A stretch of DNA of 64,000 nucleotides from Aureimonas endophytica (lineage in GTDB: Bacteria; Pseudomonadota; Alphaproteobacteria; Rhizobiales; Rhizobiaceae), in contig NZ_BMIQ01000006.1 of assembly GCF_014642635.1 (NCBI RefSeq), positions 282,653 through 346,652 on the forward strand. Reading direction: 5' to 3'. Positions 17,919-27,254 of the stretch are shown one piece after another (position 1 is the stretch's first letter; every line of letters starts with the position of its first letter). The notes below the pieces were generated by a model. The model was not told the DNA's origin. It saw only the letters and a list, made by a program, of their open reading frames with translations, and did not search any database. A program made the position numbers and the translations under genes.

Positions 17919-19258
17919 CCGCCGACGATCGTGTTCACGCGATCGGCGACGGCGTCGAGTTCCTTCTTCACCTCGCCCGACAGGAGCGCCTTGGAGAGGC
18001 CGGACTGGAGCGCCAGCGTCACCTTGGCGTAGTCCGGCGTCACCGGGCGCGGCGTCGCGCCGGAGAAGACCGGCTCCAGCCCCGCCATGAACGGGTTCTC
18101 GGAGGCGATCTTCTGGTCCTTGTAGAGGGCGGGGCGCGTCGGCCCGAGGCCGAAATTGATGGCGATGCGGCGCTGCGTCTCGGCCGAGGACAGCCAGGTC
18201 AGGAAGTCGATCGCCGCCTCGCGCTTCTTGGAATTGGCGTTGACGCCGAGCTGGTAGCCGCCGAGGCAGGCCGAGGACTTGCCGCCGGCGAAGGCCGGCA
18301 GCGGCGCGACGCCCACCTTGCCGGCGATCTGCGAGACCTTCGCGTCCTGCGAGATCGGATAGGCATAGGACCAGTTGCGCATGAACATCGACTGGCCGGC
18401 GGTGAAGGGCTGGCGCGAGGGCTCCTCGTCCCAGGACAGGACGTCCTTCGGCGAGATCTTCGTCTTGTTGATCGTGTCGTGGAGGAACTGGATCGCCGCG
18501 ACGCCTTCGGGGCTGTTGATCGTGCAGGACTTGCCGTCGGGGCTGAGGATCGCGCCCTTGTTCGAGCCGATCACCTCCACCGCGTCGCAGATCAGGACCT
18601 CGGCCTGCTTGCCCTGCCAGACATAGCCGAACTCGACCTCCTTCGCCTTCTGGGCGGCGCTCGCCATCTCGGTCAGCTCGTCCCAGGTCGTCGGCGCCTT
18701 GCCGCCATGCTTGTCGACCAGATCCTTGCGGTAATAGAGCATGCCCGTGTCGAGGAACCAGGGCAGCGCCGTCAGCTTGCCGCCATAGGTGCAGGCGGCG
18801 ATCGTGCCGGGGAAATAGTCGCCGCGCTTGTCGGCCGGGAAATATTCGTCGAGCGGCAGCGCCCAGCCGGCGGCGGCGAAGCCGGCGATCCAGATCACGT
18901 CCTGGCTGAAGACGTCCGGCGTGCCGGTGCGGCGGGCGAGCTGCTGGACGAGGCCCTGATAGACCTCGGTCGAGGAGCTGGGCGGCGGCAGGTTGATATA
19001 GGTGACCTTCACCCGGTCCTGCGCCTCGTTATAGGCCTTGGCGAGATCGCCGAAGGTCTCGCTGCCGAAGAAGGCGGCGCTGGCGAAGGAGATCTCCGCC
19101 CGCTCCTGCGCCCGCACCCGTCGCGTGCCGAGGCCGACGGCCGCCGCGGCGCCGAGCGCCGCCGAGCCGAGCAGGAATGCGCGGCGATCGGCCAGCGTCA
19201 CATGGCCGACGATCCTCGGGTTCCGGCCGGACCCGTTCCTCATATCCGTCATGGTCAT
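17915..19258 (-). CDS. Sugar ABC transporter substrate-binding protein (Tat signal)
   Basis: 447 residues, extracellular solute-binding family 1 (MalE/UgpB-like). The N-terminus carries a twin-arginine motif and hydrophobic stretch (DRRAFLLGSAALGAAAAVGL) ending near RVRAQ, so export in folded form through Tat is likely. Typical motifs follow: YPISQD, LGGYQLGVNANSKKREAAID near the C-terminus. It captures the carbohydrate in the periplasm for the MalFG-type permeases. It is the first gene of its operon and is divergent, over 183 bases, from the Gfo/Idh/MocA gene. That gap contains a LacI-type operator candidate at 19317. Confidence 0.93.
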   Translation of the reverse strand: MTMTDMRNGSGRNPRIVGHVTLADRRAFLLGSAALGAAAAVGLGTRRVRAQERAEISFASAAFFGSETFGDLAKAYNEAQDRVKVTYINLPPPSSSTEVYQGLVQQLARRTGTPDVFSQDVIWIAGFAAAGWALPLDEYFPADKRGDYFPGTIAACTYGGKLTALPWFLDTGMLYYRKDLVDKHGGKAPTTWDELTEMASAAQKAKEVEFGYVWQGKQAEVLICDAVEVIGSNKGAILSPDGKSCTINSPEGVAAIQFLHDTINKTKISPKDVLSWDEEPSRQPFTAGQSMFMRNWSYAYPISQDAKVSQIAGKVGVAPLPAFAGGKSSACLGGYQLGVNANSKKREAAIDFLTWLSSAETQRRIAINFGLGPTRPALYKDQKIASENPFMAGLEPVFSGATPRPVTPDYAKVTLALQSGLSKALLSGEVKKELDAVADRVNTIVGG

Positions 19259-19316
19259 CCTCCCCAGGCCGGCAGCCTCCCCGCCGCCTTTTGCCTTCGC
19301 GCAGGTTTCCGAAAAT

Positions 19317-19332
19317 CTTGTCGCGCGTCAAG
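19317..19332. promoter_or_regulatory. Candidate LacI-family operator between ABC operon and dehydrogenase gene
   Basis: CTTGTCGCGCGTCAAG is palindromic except for one mismatched pair. It matches 13 of 16 bases of the perfect palindrome in front of the LacI gene (22820-22835), including the central CGCG. It lies in the divergent promoter region of the sugar operon and the Gfo/Idh/MocA gene. Confidence 0.5.
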
Positions 19333-19441
19333 CTTCAAAATGCTTTAGATGGGCGGTCGGAGGCGGCGCGGAGCGAGGCGCCCTTCGGGCGGAGAGGCCG
19401 GCCGGCAGGGTCGGCCGCTGGGAATCCGGGTGGGGGAAAGA

Positions 19442-20593
19442 ATGGGCAGGATCGGCATCGGCGTCGTCGGCTGCGGCAATATCGCGATGACCTACATGCG
19501 CAACGCGGCGCTCTTCGGCGGCATCGAACTCAAGGGCTGCGCCGATCTTTCGGCCGAGATGGCGGCGACGCGGGCGCGCGAATACGGCATCCGCGCCATG
19601 AGCGTCGACGAGCTCTACGCGTCGCCGGAGATCGACCTCGTCCTCAACCTGACGATCCCCGCCGCCCATTACGACGTGACCATGTCGGCGCTCTCGGCCG
19701 GCAAGCATGTCTTCACCGAGAAGCCGCTCGGCGTGACGGCGGCGGAAGGGCGCAAGATCGTCGCGGAGGCGAAGGCGCGCGGCTTGAGGCTCGGATCGGC
19801 GCCCGACACGTTTCTCGGCGCCGCCGGGCGCCGCGCCCGCCGCCTGATGGACGAGGGTGCGATCGGCAAGCCGGTCGCCGGCACGGCCTTCATGCTGGGC
19901 CGGGGCATGGAGCACTGGCACCCGAACCCGCAATTCTACTACCAGCCGGGCGGCGGCCCGGTGCTCGACATGGGGCCCTACTATCTCACCATGCTCGTCA
20001 ATCTGCTCGGGCCGGTGCGCCGCGTCATGGCGCTGGCGACGCGCGGCGAGGACGAGCGGCTGATCACGGCGGAAGGGCCGTTCCGGAACACGCGCTTCAA
20101 GGTGGGCACGCCGACCACCGTCCTGTCGCTCCTCGAATTCGCCTCCGGCGCGGCGGTGACCTTCGGCGCCTCCTGGGACGTCTTCCGCCATTCCAACCAT
20201 CCGATCGAACTGCATGGCACGGAAGGCTCGCTGCGCCTGCCCGATCCCGACACGTTCGGCGGCACGGTCTCCTTGTCGGAGCGCGGCGCGGACTGGCGCG
20301 ACTTCCCGAGCGAGGACGAACTCTACGGCGCGATCAACTGGCCCTATGCCGAGCCGAGCCGCGCCAATTACCGCATGCTCGGCGTCTGCGACCTCGTCCG
20401 CTCCATCGCGACGGGCGCGGCGCCCCGCGCCTCCGGCGATCTCGCGCTGCATGTCCTGGAAGTGATGGAGGCGGCGCTGCGCTCGGGCGAGACGGGCGAG
20501 GGTGTGGCGATCGCCGGCACGGCGGCGCAGCCCGCCCCGCTCGGCGAGGACGAGGCGCGCTCGCTCCTCGCCGAGGCGGAGCTCGCGGCATGA
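19442..20593 (+). CDS. Gfo/Idh/MocA-family NAD(P)-dependent sugar dehydrogenase
   Basis: 383 residues. Rossmann motif GVVGCGNIAMTYMRNAALF, the family EKP motif with its catalytic Lys (HVFTEKPLGVT), and the C-terminal beta-sheet domain with GPYYLTMLVNLLGPVRRV are visible. It oxidises or reduces a ring carbon of a sugar or cyclitol, NAD(P)-linked. Position opposite the ABC importer and its IolE-like isomerase suggests that the three act in one pathway: uptake, oxidation, isomerisation. The ATG at 19442 is preceded by GGGGGAAAGA; longer starts upstream lack an SD. The stop overlaps the hydrolase start by 4 bases. Confidence 0.92.
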   Translation: MGRIGIGVVGCGNIAMTYMRNAALFGGIELKGCADLSAEMAATRAREYGIRAMSVDELYASPEIDLVLNLTIPAAHYDVTMSALSAGKHVFTEKPLGVTAAEGRKIVAEAKARGLRLGSAPDTFLGAAGRRARRLMDEGAIGKPVAGTAFMLGRGMEHWHPNPQFYYQPGGGPVLDMGPYYLTMLVNLLGPVRRVMALATRGEDERLITAEGPFRNTRFKVGTPTTVLSLLEFASGAAVTFGASWDVFRHSNHPIELHGTEGSLRLPDPDTFGGTVSLSERGADWRDFPSEDELYGAINWPYAEPSRANYRMLGVCDLVRSIATGAAPRASGDLALHVLEVMEAALRSGETGEGVAIAGTAAQPAPLGEDEARSLLAEAELAA

Positions 20594-21555
20594 CGGCGGC
20601 GATCGATCCCGGCGCCGCGCGCGTCCTCCAGCTCGGCGCCGAGGCCGGCGGCAAAGCCTTCGAGGAGGGAACGCCGGACGAGGCGCGCCGCGCCTATCGC
20701 GCCTCCTATCTCGTCCTCCAGGGCGAGAAGGAGCCCGTCGCCGCCATCGAGGCGCGGGTGATCGACGGGCCGCGCGGCCCCATTCCGGCGCGGCTCTATC
20801 GCGGCACCGGCGCGCCGGAGCGCGACGCCCCTGCCCTTCTCTATGTCCATGGCGGCGGCTGGGTGATCGGCGATCTCGATTCGCATGACGACATCTGCCG
20901 CTGGTTCGCCAATCTCGGGCAATGCGTCGTTCTCTGCCCGGACTACCGCCTCGCGCCGGAACATCCCTTTCCGACGGCTCTCGACGACTGTCTCGCGGCG
21001 CTGCGCTTCCTCGGGGCGGCGACGGAGGAGCTCGGGATCGACCCCGCCCGGATCGCGGTCGCCGGCGATAGCGCCGGCGGCAATCTCGCCACCGTCCTCG
21101 CCCTGCATCACGGCCGGGACGGGTTGCCGCGCCTCGCCGCGCAGCTTCTCATCTATCCGAACACCGACGCGCGTCAGGGCGCCGACAGCTATCGCCGCTA
21201 CGGCGAGGGCTACGGTCTCACCGCCCGGACCATGGCCTGGTTCCGCGACCACTATCTGACGACGCCGGAGGAGGCCGCCGACTGGCGCGTCTCGCCGCTC
21301 CTCGCCGACAATCTGGCGGAGGCGCCACCGGCCTTCGTGGCCCTGGCCGGTCTCGACATCCTGCATGACGAGGGCGACGCCTATGTCGAGCGGCTGCGGG
21401 CGGCCGGCGTCCCGCTCGCCGTCTCGCGCCTGCCGGACCAGATCCACGGCTTCGCTTCGGCCGGCCGCTTCATCCCGCAGGCCCGCGAACTGATCGTCGA
21501 GGCGGTGGCGGCCTGGCGCCGGTTCGAGGCTTACGAACAGCCGCCGATCGAATGA
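20590..21555 (+). CDS. Alpha/beta hydrolase, hormone-sensitive lipase family
   Basis: 321 residues. The HSL-family oxyanion motif HGGGW, nucleophile motif GDSAGG (Ser), a late Asp (LAGLDILHDEGDAY) and the catalytic His in PDQIHGF are all present, so an active carboxylesterase is expected in the cytoplasm. It is translationally coupled (ATGA overlap) to the sugar dehydrogenase gene, which suggests that its natural substrate is an ester or lactone of the same pathway, for example an acylated sugar or a sugar lactone. That is inference. It ends 121 bases before the convergent LacI gene. Confidence 0.92.
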   Translation: MTAAIDPGAARVLQLGAEAGGKAFEEGTPDEARRAYRASYLVLQGEKEPVAAIEARVIDGPRGPIPARLYRGTGAPERDAPALLYVHGGGWVIGDLDSHDDICRWFANLGQCVVLCPDYRLAPEHPFPTALDDCLAALRFLGAATEELGIDPARIAVAGDSAGGNLATVLALHHGRDGLPRLAAQLLIYPNTDARQGADSYRRYGEGYGLTARTMAWFRDHYLTTPEEAADWRVSPLLADNLAEAPPAFVALAGLDILHDEGDAYVERLRAAGVPLAVSRLPDQIHGFASAGRFIPQARELIVEAVAAWRRFEAYEQPPIE

Positions 21556-21676
21556 GATCGGGCCGACCGCGAGCGAGGGAGAAGAAAGGCCAAAGCTGCG
21601 TCATTTCTCCTTGAGGGCAAGATCAGAATAGTCGCAGACGATGGCGCGCGGCATCGCAGCGGCAGCCGCTGCTTCC

Positions 21677-22750
21677 TCAAGCCGACTGCCGCATCACGAG
21701 CCGCGCTTCGAGGATCACGCGGCTTTCGGTCGGCGTTTCGCCGTTGATCGCGGCGAAGAGGAGGCCGGTGCTTCGGCCGACCATGCCTTCGATGTCCTGC
21801 GCCATGGTGGTGAGCGCCGGGCAGGTGTAGCGGCTGAGGGGGTGGTCGTCGTGGCCGGCGATCCTCAGATCCGCCTTCCGGTCGCGGCCGATGCGCAGGC
21901 CCCGCGCGAAGGCGGCGGCCATGACGCCGAAGGCGATACGATCATTGGCGCAGAGAATGCTGCGCGGGAGCAGCCTGCCGGGCGCCAGGAGATCCTCCAT
22001 CGCCTCGAAGCCGAAGCGCTCGAAATCCCAGGCCTTCCACCCTTCCGCCTGCGTGCCGAGGAAGCGCGGCTCGTGGCCGAGCTCCTCCATCGCGCGGGCA
22101 TAGAGCGCGTGGCGCTCGCGCGAATTGTGGTTCACCGCCGGCATGTCGAAGAAGGCGGGCGGCTCGCCGGTGCGGCAGAGATAGTTGACGATGGTGGCGA
22201 GACTCTGCCGGTTGTCGTTGCCGACGAAGGGCGCCGGGAACTCCACCGCATTGTCGAAGAGGACGAGCGGGATCTCCTGCGCCAGCACCTCCATCATGTG
22301 GTCGCCGCGCGGCGTGCCGAGCGAGCCGGCGAGGACGCCGGCCACCTTCTGCGCCAGGAAGACCTCGAAGGCGCGCGCCTCCAGCTCCGCCGAGCCCTGC
22401 GAGGACATGACCAGCGGCCAGTAGCCCTCCGCCATGCAGCGCGTCTCGATCTGGCTGACGATCTCGGCATAGAAGGGATCGGTGAGCGAGGGCACGAGCA
22501 GGCCGATCGTGCGCGTGCGCTTGCGGTTGAGATTGCGCGCGAAGGGGTTCGGCCGATAGTCGGAGAGGCGCAGCGCCGCCTCGATGCGCTCGCGGGTCGA
22601 GCGCCGCACGCTGTCGGGATCGTCGAAATATTTCGAAAGGGTCGGACGCGAGATGCCGCTCGCCCGCGCCAGATCGTCCATCGTGCGATGCCGCTGCCGC
22701 GCCACCGACACGGGCTCCGTTTCGGACTCTCCGTCAAAAGCCCGCGCCAT
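21677..22750 (-). CDS. LacI-family transcriptional regulator
   Basis: 357 residues from the chosen ATG. The N-terminal helix-turn-helix is TMDDLARASGISRPTLSKYF, followed by the hinge region YRPNPFARNLNRKRTRTIGLL and a periplasmic-binding-like ligand domain (VPSLTDPFYAEIVSQIE ... GVLAGSLGTP). It probably represses sugar uptake and catabolic genes until a ligand is bound. The frame is open 14 codons further upstream, but ATG 22750 has a purine-rich GAAGAG region before it. A perfect 16-bp palindrome lies 70 bases upstream (22820) and a near copy lies in the promoter of the sugar ABC operon, so both autoregulation and control of that operon are plausible. Confidence 0.92.
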   Translation of the reverse strand: MARAFDGESETEPVSVARQRHRTMDDLARASGISRPTLSKYFDDPDSVRRSTRERIEAALRLSDYRPNPFARNLNRKRTRTIGLLVPSLTDPFYAEIVSQIETRCMAEGYWPLVMSSQGSAELEARAFEVFLAQKVAGVLAGSLGTPRGDHMMEVLAQEIPLVLFDNAVEFPAPFVGNDNRQSLATIVNYLCRTGEPPAFFDMPAVNHNSRERHALYARAMEELGHEPRFLGTQAEGWKAWDFERFGFEAMEDLLAPGRLLPRSILCANDRIAFGVMAAAFARGLRIGRDRKADLRIAGHDDHPLSRYTCPALTTMAQDIEGMVGRSTGLLFAAINGETPTESRVILEARLVMRQSA

Positions 22751-22819
22751 GACCGCTCTTCGCCTTCCGCTCCATGCCTTTCCTTCTGGCAAAGAACCGT
22801 GCGGATGAAAAGATTTCGG

Positions 22820-22835
22820 CTTTACGCGCGTAAAG
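22820..22835. promoter_or_regulatory. Candidate LacI operator between lacI-type gene and TRAP permease
   Basis: CTTTACGCGCGTAAAG is a perfect 16-bp palindrome with a central CG, the architecture of LacI-family operators. It lies in the 228-base divergent region between the regulator (start 22750) and the TRAP permease (start 22979). Confidence 0.65.
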
Positions 22836-22978
22836 GATTTCGGCGTTTCGCACCGGTTTCACCCGTGTTCCCTTGACGCGGGGCGCCCCGGCGCGCAGAG
22901 CCGGCGCCGATCGGACGCCCCGCTTTCGGCAGGCGGCCGCCCCTTTCCCGTCTCGCGAAGGTTCGCCGAAGGATGACC

Positions 22979-24802
22979 ATGGCGGAGGAGCGTTTCGATC
23001 GTGCCACGGCGCCCTCGACGCGGCTGAGAAGCGCGCGCCGGATCCGCCATGTCCTCGGCGCCGCCTGCGGCGCGGTCATCGCCCTTCTCCTTGTCGAAGT
23101 CCTCGTCTCCGTCGCCATGCGCTACCTGTTCGGCAGCGCCCTGTTCGGCGCGGACGAGGCGGCGCTCTGGCTGTTCCAGCTCCTCGTCGCGCTTGGCTGC
23201 CCGCTCGCCGTGGAGGGAGCGCTGGCGATGCGCTTCGACTTCGTCACGGAACGCCTGCCGCCCGCCGGCCGCCGCCTCGCGGCGCTGGTCGCGGACGCCT
23301 TCGTGCTCGCCGCCGCCGCGACGCTCCTTGGCGGCGGCGCGCTGGCGGCGCGGGCGATCGGCGGCCTGTCGCCCGCGCTCGGCCTGCCCGAATGGCTGCG
23401 GCCGGCACTGATGGCGGCGGGCGGCGCGACGACCCTTCTCCTTCTCGTCCTGGAACGCTCGGCCGCCGGCCGCTTGCCGCGCCTTCTCGCCTCGGCGCTC
23501 ATGGTTGCGGGGATGGCCGGTCTCGCCTTCGGCCTCGGCCCGTCGGCCGGGCTCGCCCCGAGCCTCGCGGCGGGGCTGCTGGCGCTTCTCGGCCTTCTCG
23601 CCGGGGCGCCGCTGCCGCATCTCCTCCTCGCTTCGGCCGCCTTCGCCGATGGTTTCGGCGGCGCCCTGCCGCCGCCGGCGCTCGTCGCCACCACCCTGTC
23701 CGGCGTCGCGAAGTTCCTGCTCCTCGCCGTGCCCTTCTTTCTCCTCGTCGGCAGCCTGCTCTCGGATTCCGGCGCCGCCGGTGCGCTGGTGCGCTTCGCG
23801 GCCGCGCTGGTCGGTCACCGTCGCGGCGGCCTCGCCCAGACGACGCTTCTGACGAGCGTCCTCTTCTCGGGCGCCTCCGGCTCCTCCATCGCCAATGCCG
23901 CCTTCGGCGCCCGCACCTTCGCGCCGCAGCTCGCCGCGCGCGGCTATGCCCCGGCGGAGGCCGCCGCCATCGTCGCCGCGACCTCGACGCTCGACAATGT
24001 CATTCCGCCCTCGATCGCCTTCCTGCTGCTCGCCGCCGCGACGGACCTGCCGATCGGCCGGCTGCTCGCCCTCGGCTTCGTCGCCGGCGGCGTGATGGCG
24101 GCGATGCTCGCCGTCGCCATCGCGCTGCGGGCGCGCGAGGGCGACCGCCAGCCGCGCGCCGATGCGGGGGAGCGCCGCGCCGCGTTTCTCGGCGCGCTGC
24201 CGGCCTTCGGTCTCGGCGCGATCGTCGTCGCCGGCATCCGCTTCGGCATCGTCACGGTGACGGAAGCCGCGGCGCTCGCCGCCGGCTACACGCTGCTCCT
24301 CGCCCTTGGCGGGCGCATCGGCTGGCGGGCGCTCGGCGAGGCCTTCACGGAGGCCGGCACGGGGGCGGCGGCGATCGGCCTCCTCATCGGCGCCTCGGCC
24401 CCCTTCGCCTTTCTTCTCGCGGTGGACGACGCGGCGGGGGCCGCGGGGGCGCTCGCCTCGAGCTTCGGCGACGGCGCCTGGCAGGTGCTCCTCGCCGCCA
24501 ATCTGGTGCTGCTCGTCGCCGGCCTCGTTCTCGATATCGGCGTCGCGATCCTGCTCCTCGGGCCGATCCTCGTGCCGGTCGTCGCGGCGGCGGGGATCGA
24601 TCCGGTGCATTTCGGCGTGCTCCTGGTCGTCAATCTGATGACGCACGGGCTGATGCCGCCGATCGGCATCCTGATCTATGTTGTGGCGGCGGTGACGAAG
24701 CTGCCGCCCGCCGCCCTGTTCCGCGCCGTCCTGCCCTATCTCGGCGCGCTTCTCGTGGCGCTGCTCATCCTCTCGGTCGGCGCCCTGCTCGTCGCGGCCT
24801 GA
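22979..24802 (+). CDS. TRAP transporter fused small/large permease (DctQM)
   Basis: 607 residues. The N-terminal ~170 residues form the four-span small subunit (DctQ; FGADEAALWLFQLLVALGCP). The rest is the multi-span DctM channel subunit with family motifs LFSGASGSSIANAAFGAR, STLDNVIPPSIAFLLLAA and LMTHGLMPPIGILIYVVAA. It drives sodium-coupled uptake of an organic acid or similar solute delivered by a periplasmic binding protein. The start at 22979 (second ATG) has GAAGG at 6 bases. Its binding protein is encoded convergently, the two stop codons abutting at 24802/24803, so the pair is split over two transcripts. Its own upstream region holds a LacI-type palindrome. Confidence 0.92.
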   Translation: MAEERFDRATAPSTRLRSARRIRHVLGAACGAVIALLLVEVLVSVAMRYLFGSALFGADEAALWLFQLLVALGCPLAVEGALAMRFDFVTERLPPAGRRLAALVADAFVLAAAATLLGGGALAARAIGGLSPALGLPEWLRPALMAAGGATTLLLLVLERSAAGRLPRLLASALMVAGMAGLAFGLGPSAGLAPSLAAGLLALLGLLAGAPLPHLLLASAAFADGFGGALPPPALVATTLSGVAKFLLLAVPFFLLVGSLLSDSGAAGALVRFAAALVGHRRGGLAQTTLLTSVLFSGASGSSIANAAFGARTFAPQLAARGYAPAEAAAIVAATSTLDNVIPPSIAFLLLAAATDLPIGRLLALGFVAGGVMAAMLAVAIALRAREGDRQPRADAGERRAAFLGALPAFGLGAIVVAGIRFGIVTVTEAAALAAGYTLLLALGGRIGWRALGEAFTEAGTGAAAIGLLIGASAPFAFLLAVDDAAGAAGALASSFGDGAWQVLLAANLVLLVAGLVLDIGVAILLLGPILVPVVAAAGIDPVHFGVLLVVNLMTHGLMPPIGILIYVVAAVTKLPPAALFRAVLPYLGALLVALLILSVGALLVAA

Positions 24803-25780
24803 TCAGGCCGCCGCGATCGCCTCGATCCGGTCCAGGCCGCCGACCGCGCCGGCGAAGGCCGGCCAGACGCTCCGCCCGATCCGCTGCCATTCGCCGAGAT
24901 CCTCCGGCTGGACGAGACTGCCGCCGGCCTCCTGCGCCTTCCGCATCGCCGCCGCCGCGTCCGTTTCGACGAGATCGTCGAAATAGGTCGCGCCCTCCGT
25001 CACCGCCGCCGCCAGCGCGGCGCGCTTCTCGGCTTCGAGACCGTCCCAGAAGGGGGCCGAGAAGGCCGCGACGCCGGAGGCCCAGATATGGCGCGTCTCG
25101 GTCGTCACCGGCACCACCTCGTAGAGGCGGAAGCCGGCATAGGCCGACTTGGTGAAGTCCATCATGTCGACGACGCCGTTCTGGAGGGCGTTGTAGGTCT
25201 CGGGGATGGGAATGGCGGTCGGATAGGCGCCGAAGGCCTGCCAGAGCGCCGCGTGGACCGGGCTCTGCAACACGCGGATGCGATGGCCGCGCACCGCTTC
25301 CGGCCGCAGCATCGGCGCCTTGGCGATGAGGTTGCGCGCCCCGTAATTGACGAAGGCGGGCACGGCGAAGCGCTCGGCCGCCAGCCGCGCCTTGATCACC
25401 GTGCCGAGATCGCCGGAGACGACCCGCTTCAGATGGGCGGGATCGCGGAACAGGAAGGGCAGGTCGAGGATCTGCGTGTCCGGGGCCCAGGCCGAGAGCG
25501 AGGCGACGGTGAGAAGGCTCGCCTGGATCGAGCCGAGCCGCAGGCCCTCCGCCACCTCGCGCTCGGCGCCGAGCGCGGCATTGGGCACGATGTTGAAGGC
25601 GAAGGCGCCGGGCAGCGCCGCCTCGACCTTTTCGGCGACATGGCGCCAGATCAGCGTTTCCGGCTTGTCGCGGCCGAGCAGCGAGGCGACGGTGAGCCGC
25701 GTCGCGGCGCGGGCCGGACGGGCGATCGCCGGCATGGCGAGAAGGCCGAGACCGGCGAGAACGGTGCGGCGCGTGGTCAT
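24803..25780 (-). CDS. TRAP transporter substrate-binding protein (DctP family)
   Basis: 325 residues. It has a twin-arginine-like signal ([20 protein letters not shown], cleavage near ARPARA) and then the DctP fold: ILDLPFLFRDPAHLKRV, GHRIRVLQSPVHAALWQAFG with the ligand-binding Arg, and PETYNALQNGVVDMMDF. It binds a carboxylate-type ligand in the periplasm for the fused permease encoded opposite. Its ATG overlaps the tenA stop by 4 bases (25777-25780), so it is the last gene of the TPP-riboswitch operon. That suggests a thiamin-related ligand such as a pyrimidine or thiazole precursor, or a carboxylated breakdown product. This is inference; TRAP ligands are usually organic acids. Confidence 0.9.
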   Translation of the reverse strand: MTTRRTVLAGLGLLAMPAIARPARAATRLTVASLLGRDKPETLIWRHVAEKVEAALPGAFAFNIVPNAALGAEREVAEGLRLGSIQASLLTVASLSAWAPDTQILDLPFLFRDPAHLKRVVSGDLGTVIKARLAAERFAVPAFVNYGARNLIAKAPMLRPEAVRGHRIRVLQSPVHAALWQAFGAYPTAIPIPETYNALQNGVVDMMDFTKSAYAGFRLYEVVPVTTETRHIWASGVAAFSAPFWDGLEAEKRAALAAAVTEGATYFDDLVETDAAAAMRKAQEAGGSLVQPEDLGEWQRIGRSVWPAFAGAVGGLDRIEAIAAA

Positions 25781-26457
25781 GGTTCGTCCTTTGCTGCGGC
25801 GTCGAGCGCCATCTGCCAGAAGCCCGCCTCGAGATCGCAGGCCTTGGCGAAGAGCCGTTCCAGTTGGCGAAGGCGCGGGGGCGATAGCGCGCCCTCGGCG
25901 AGGCGGCCGAGCTCGGCCCGCGCTGCCTCCGCCACGGCCTGATAGGCCTCGCCGGCATAGTCCTCGACCCAGGCGCCCTGCGGATGGCCCGGCCGAGCCC
26001 GTACCTCCAACGCGATCCGCGCCGCGATCTCGGCATAGCCGAGGACGCAAGGGGCGAGCGCGACGCGCAGGTCGAGAAGATCGCCCGCCATGCCGGCATC
26101 GAGCACGAAGCGCGTATAGGCGACGGTCGCCGCATGTTCCGGCGCGCTTTCGAGATCGGCTGGCGTCAGGCCCCATTCGGCGGCGAGCCGCACATGGAGG
26201 CCAAGCTCGACATCGAGGATCGCGGCGAGCGCGCTCTTCGAGGCCCGCATCTCGGCCAGCGTCCGCCCCTTGTAGACGGCGAGCGCCTGGGCCCGGGCGA
26301 ACTGGATCAGGAACAGATAGTCCTGCGCCAGATAGAAGCGGAAGGCCGCGTTCGGCAGCCGCCCGGCCGCGAGGCGCCGGACGAAATCGTGCTCGACATA
26401 GGCCTGCCAGTGCGGGTGCGCCGCCTCCTTCAGCCGCGCGAAGAGATCGGCGCTCAT
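25777..26457 (-). CDS. tenA: TenA-family thiaminase II (aminopyrimidine aminohydrolase)
   Basis: 226 residues from the ATG that overlaps the thiD stop by 4 bases; a GTG three codons upstream is possible. TenA proteins hydrolyse aminomethyl-pyrimidine from degraded thiamin to HMP, which ThiD then phosphorylates, so this is a salvage enzyme. The all-helical fold shows [19 protein letters not shown] at the N-terminus, [15 protein letters not shown], and the active-site Cys in [12 protein letters not shown] late acidic residue lies in [11 protein letters not shown]. It sits between thiD and the TRAP binding protein in the riboswitch operon. Confidence 0.92.
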   Translation of the reverse strand: MSADLFARLKEAAHPHWQAYVEHDFVRRLAAGRLPNAAFRFYLAQDYLFLIQFARAQALAVYKGRTLAEMRASKSALAAILDVELGLHVRLAAEWGLTPADLESAPEHAATVAYTRFVLDAGMAGDLLDLRVALAPCVLGYAEIAARIALEVRARPGHPQGAWVEDYAGEAYQAVAEAARAELGRLAEGALSPPRLRQLERLFAKACDLEAGFWQMALDAAAKDEP

Positions 26458-27254
26458 GCCGGCCACCAGCCATGGAAATGATGGACCGGGCCACGCCCGG
26501 ATCCGACCTTCAAAGCCTCCGCCGCCCGCAGCGCGGCGGTGAGATAGGCCTTGGCCTCGCCGACCGCCGCCTCGAGGCCGAGCCCCTTGGCAAGGCCCGC
26601 CGCGATCGCCGCCGAGAGCGTACAGCCGGTGCCGTGGTCATGCGTCGTCGCAAGGCGCGGCGCCTCGAAGCGCAGGAGCCTGTCGCCGTCGAAGAGAAGA
26701 TCGGTGCTCGTCGCGCCCCGGCCGTGGCCGCCCTTCATCAGGACGGCTTTCGGCCCGGCTTCCAGAATGCGTTCGGCCTGGAGGCGCATCGCCGCCTCGT
26801 CCTCGGCCAGCGGCAGATCCGAAAGGATCGCGGCCTCCGGCAGGTTGGGCGTCACGAGATCGGCGAGCGGCAGGAGCTCGCTGCGCAGCGCCGCCACCGC
26901 GTCGGCGCGCAGCAGCCGGTCGCCCGAGGTCGCCACCATGACGGGATCGAGCACGGCGCGGCGCCCGTGGCGCCGCAGCCCGTCCGCGATGGCCCGCGCC
27001 GTCTCGGCCCGCGAGACCATGCCGATCTTGATCGCGCCGACGGCGAGATCGGACAAGACCGCATCGATCTGCGCGCCGACCATCGCCGGCGACAGGTCCT
27101 CGACCAAAGTGACGCCGCGCGTGTTCTGCGCCGTGACGGCAGTGATCGCGCTGGCGCCGAAGACGCCGAGCGCGGAGAAGGTCTTCAGATCCGCCTGGAT
27201 GCCGGCACCGCCTCCGCTGTCGGACCCGGCGATGGTGAGCGCGATCGCCGTCAT
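26454..27254 (-). CDS. thiD: Hydroxymethylpyrimidine (phosphate) kinase
   Basis: 266 residues, standard length. It phosphorylates HMP to HMP-P and HMP-PP for coupling to the thiazole. Family motifs: [20 protein letters not shown] at the N-terminus (substrate and phosphate contacts), [23 protein letters not shown], and the anion hole with catalytic Asp region [18 protein letters not shown]. The ATG overlaps the thiE stop by 4 bases. It is coupled to tenA downstream. Confidence 0.96.
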   Translation of the reverse strand: MTAIALTIAGSDSGGGAGIQADLKTFSALGVFGASAITAVTAQNTRGVTLVEDLSPAMVGAQIDAVLSDLAVGAIKIGMVSRAETARAIADGLRRHGRRAVLDPVMVATSGDRLLRADAVAALRSELLPLADLVTPNLPEAAILSDLPLAEDEAAMRLQAERILEAGPKAVLMKGGHGRGATSTDLLFDGDRLLRFEAPRLATTHDHGTGCTLSAAIAAGLAKGLGLEAAVGEAKAYLTAALRAAEALKVGSGRGPVHHFHGWWPA

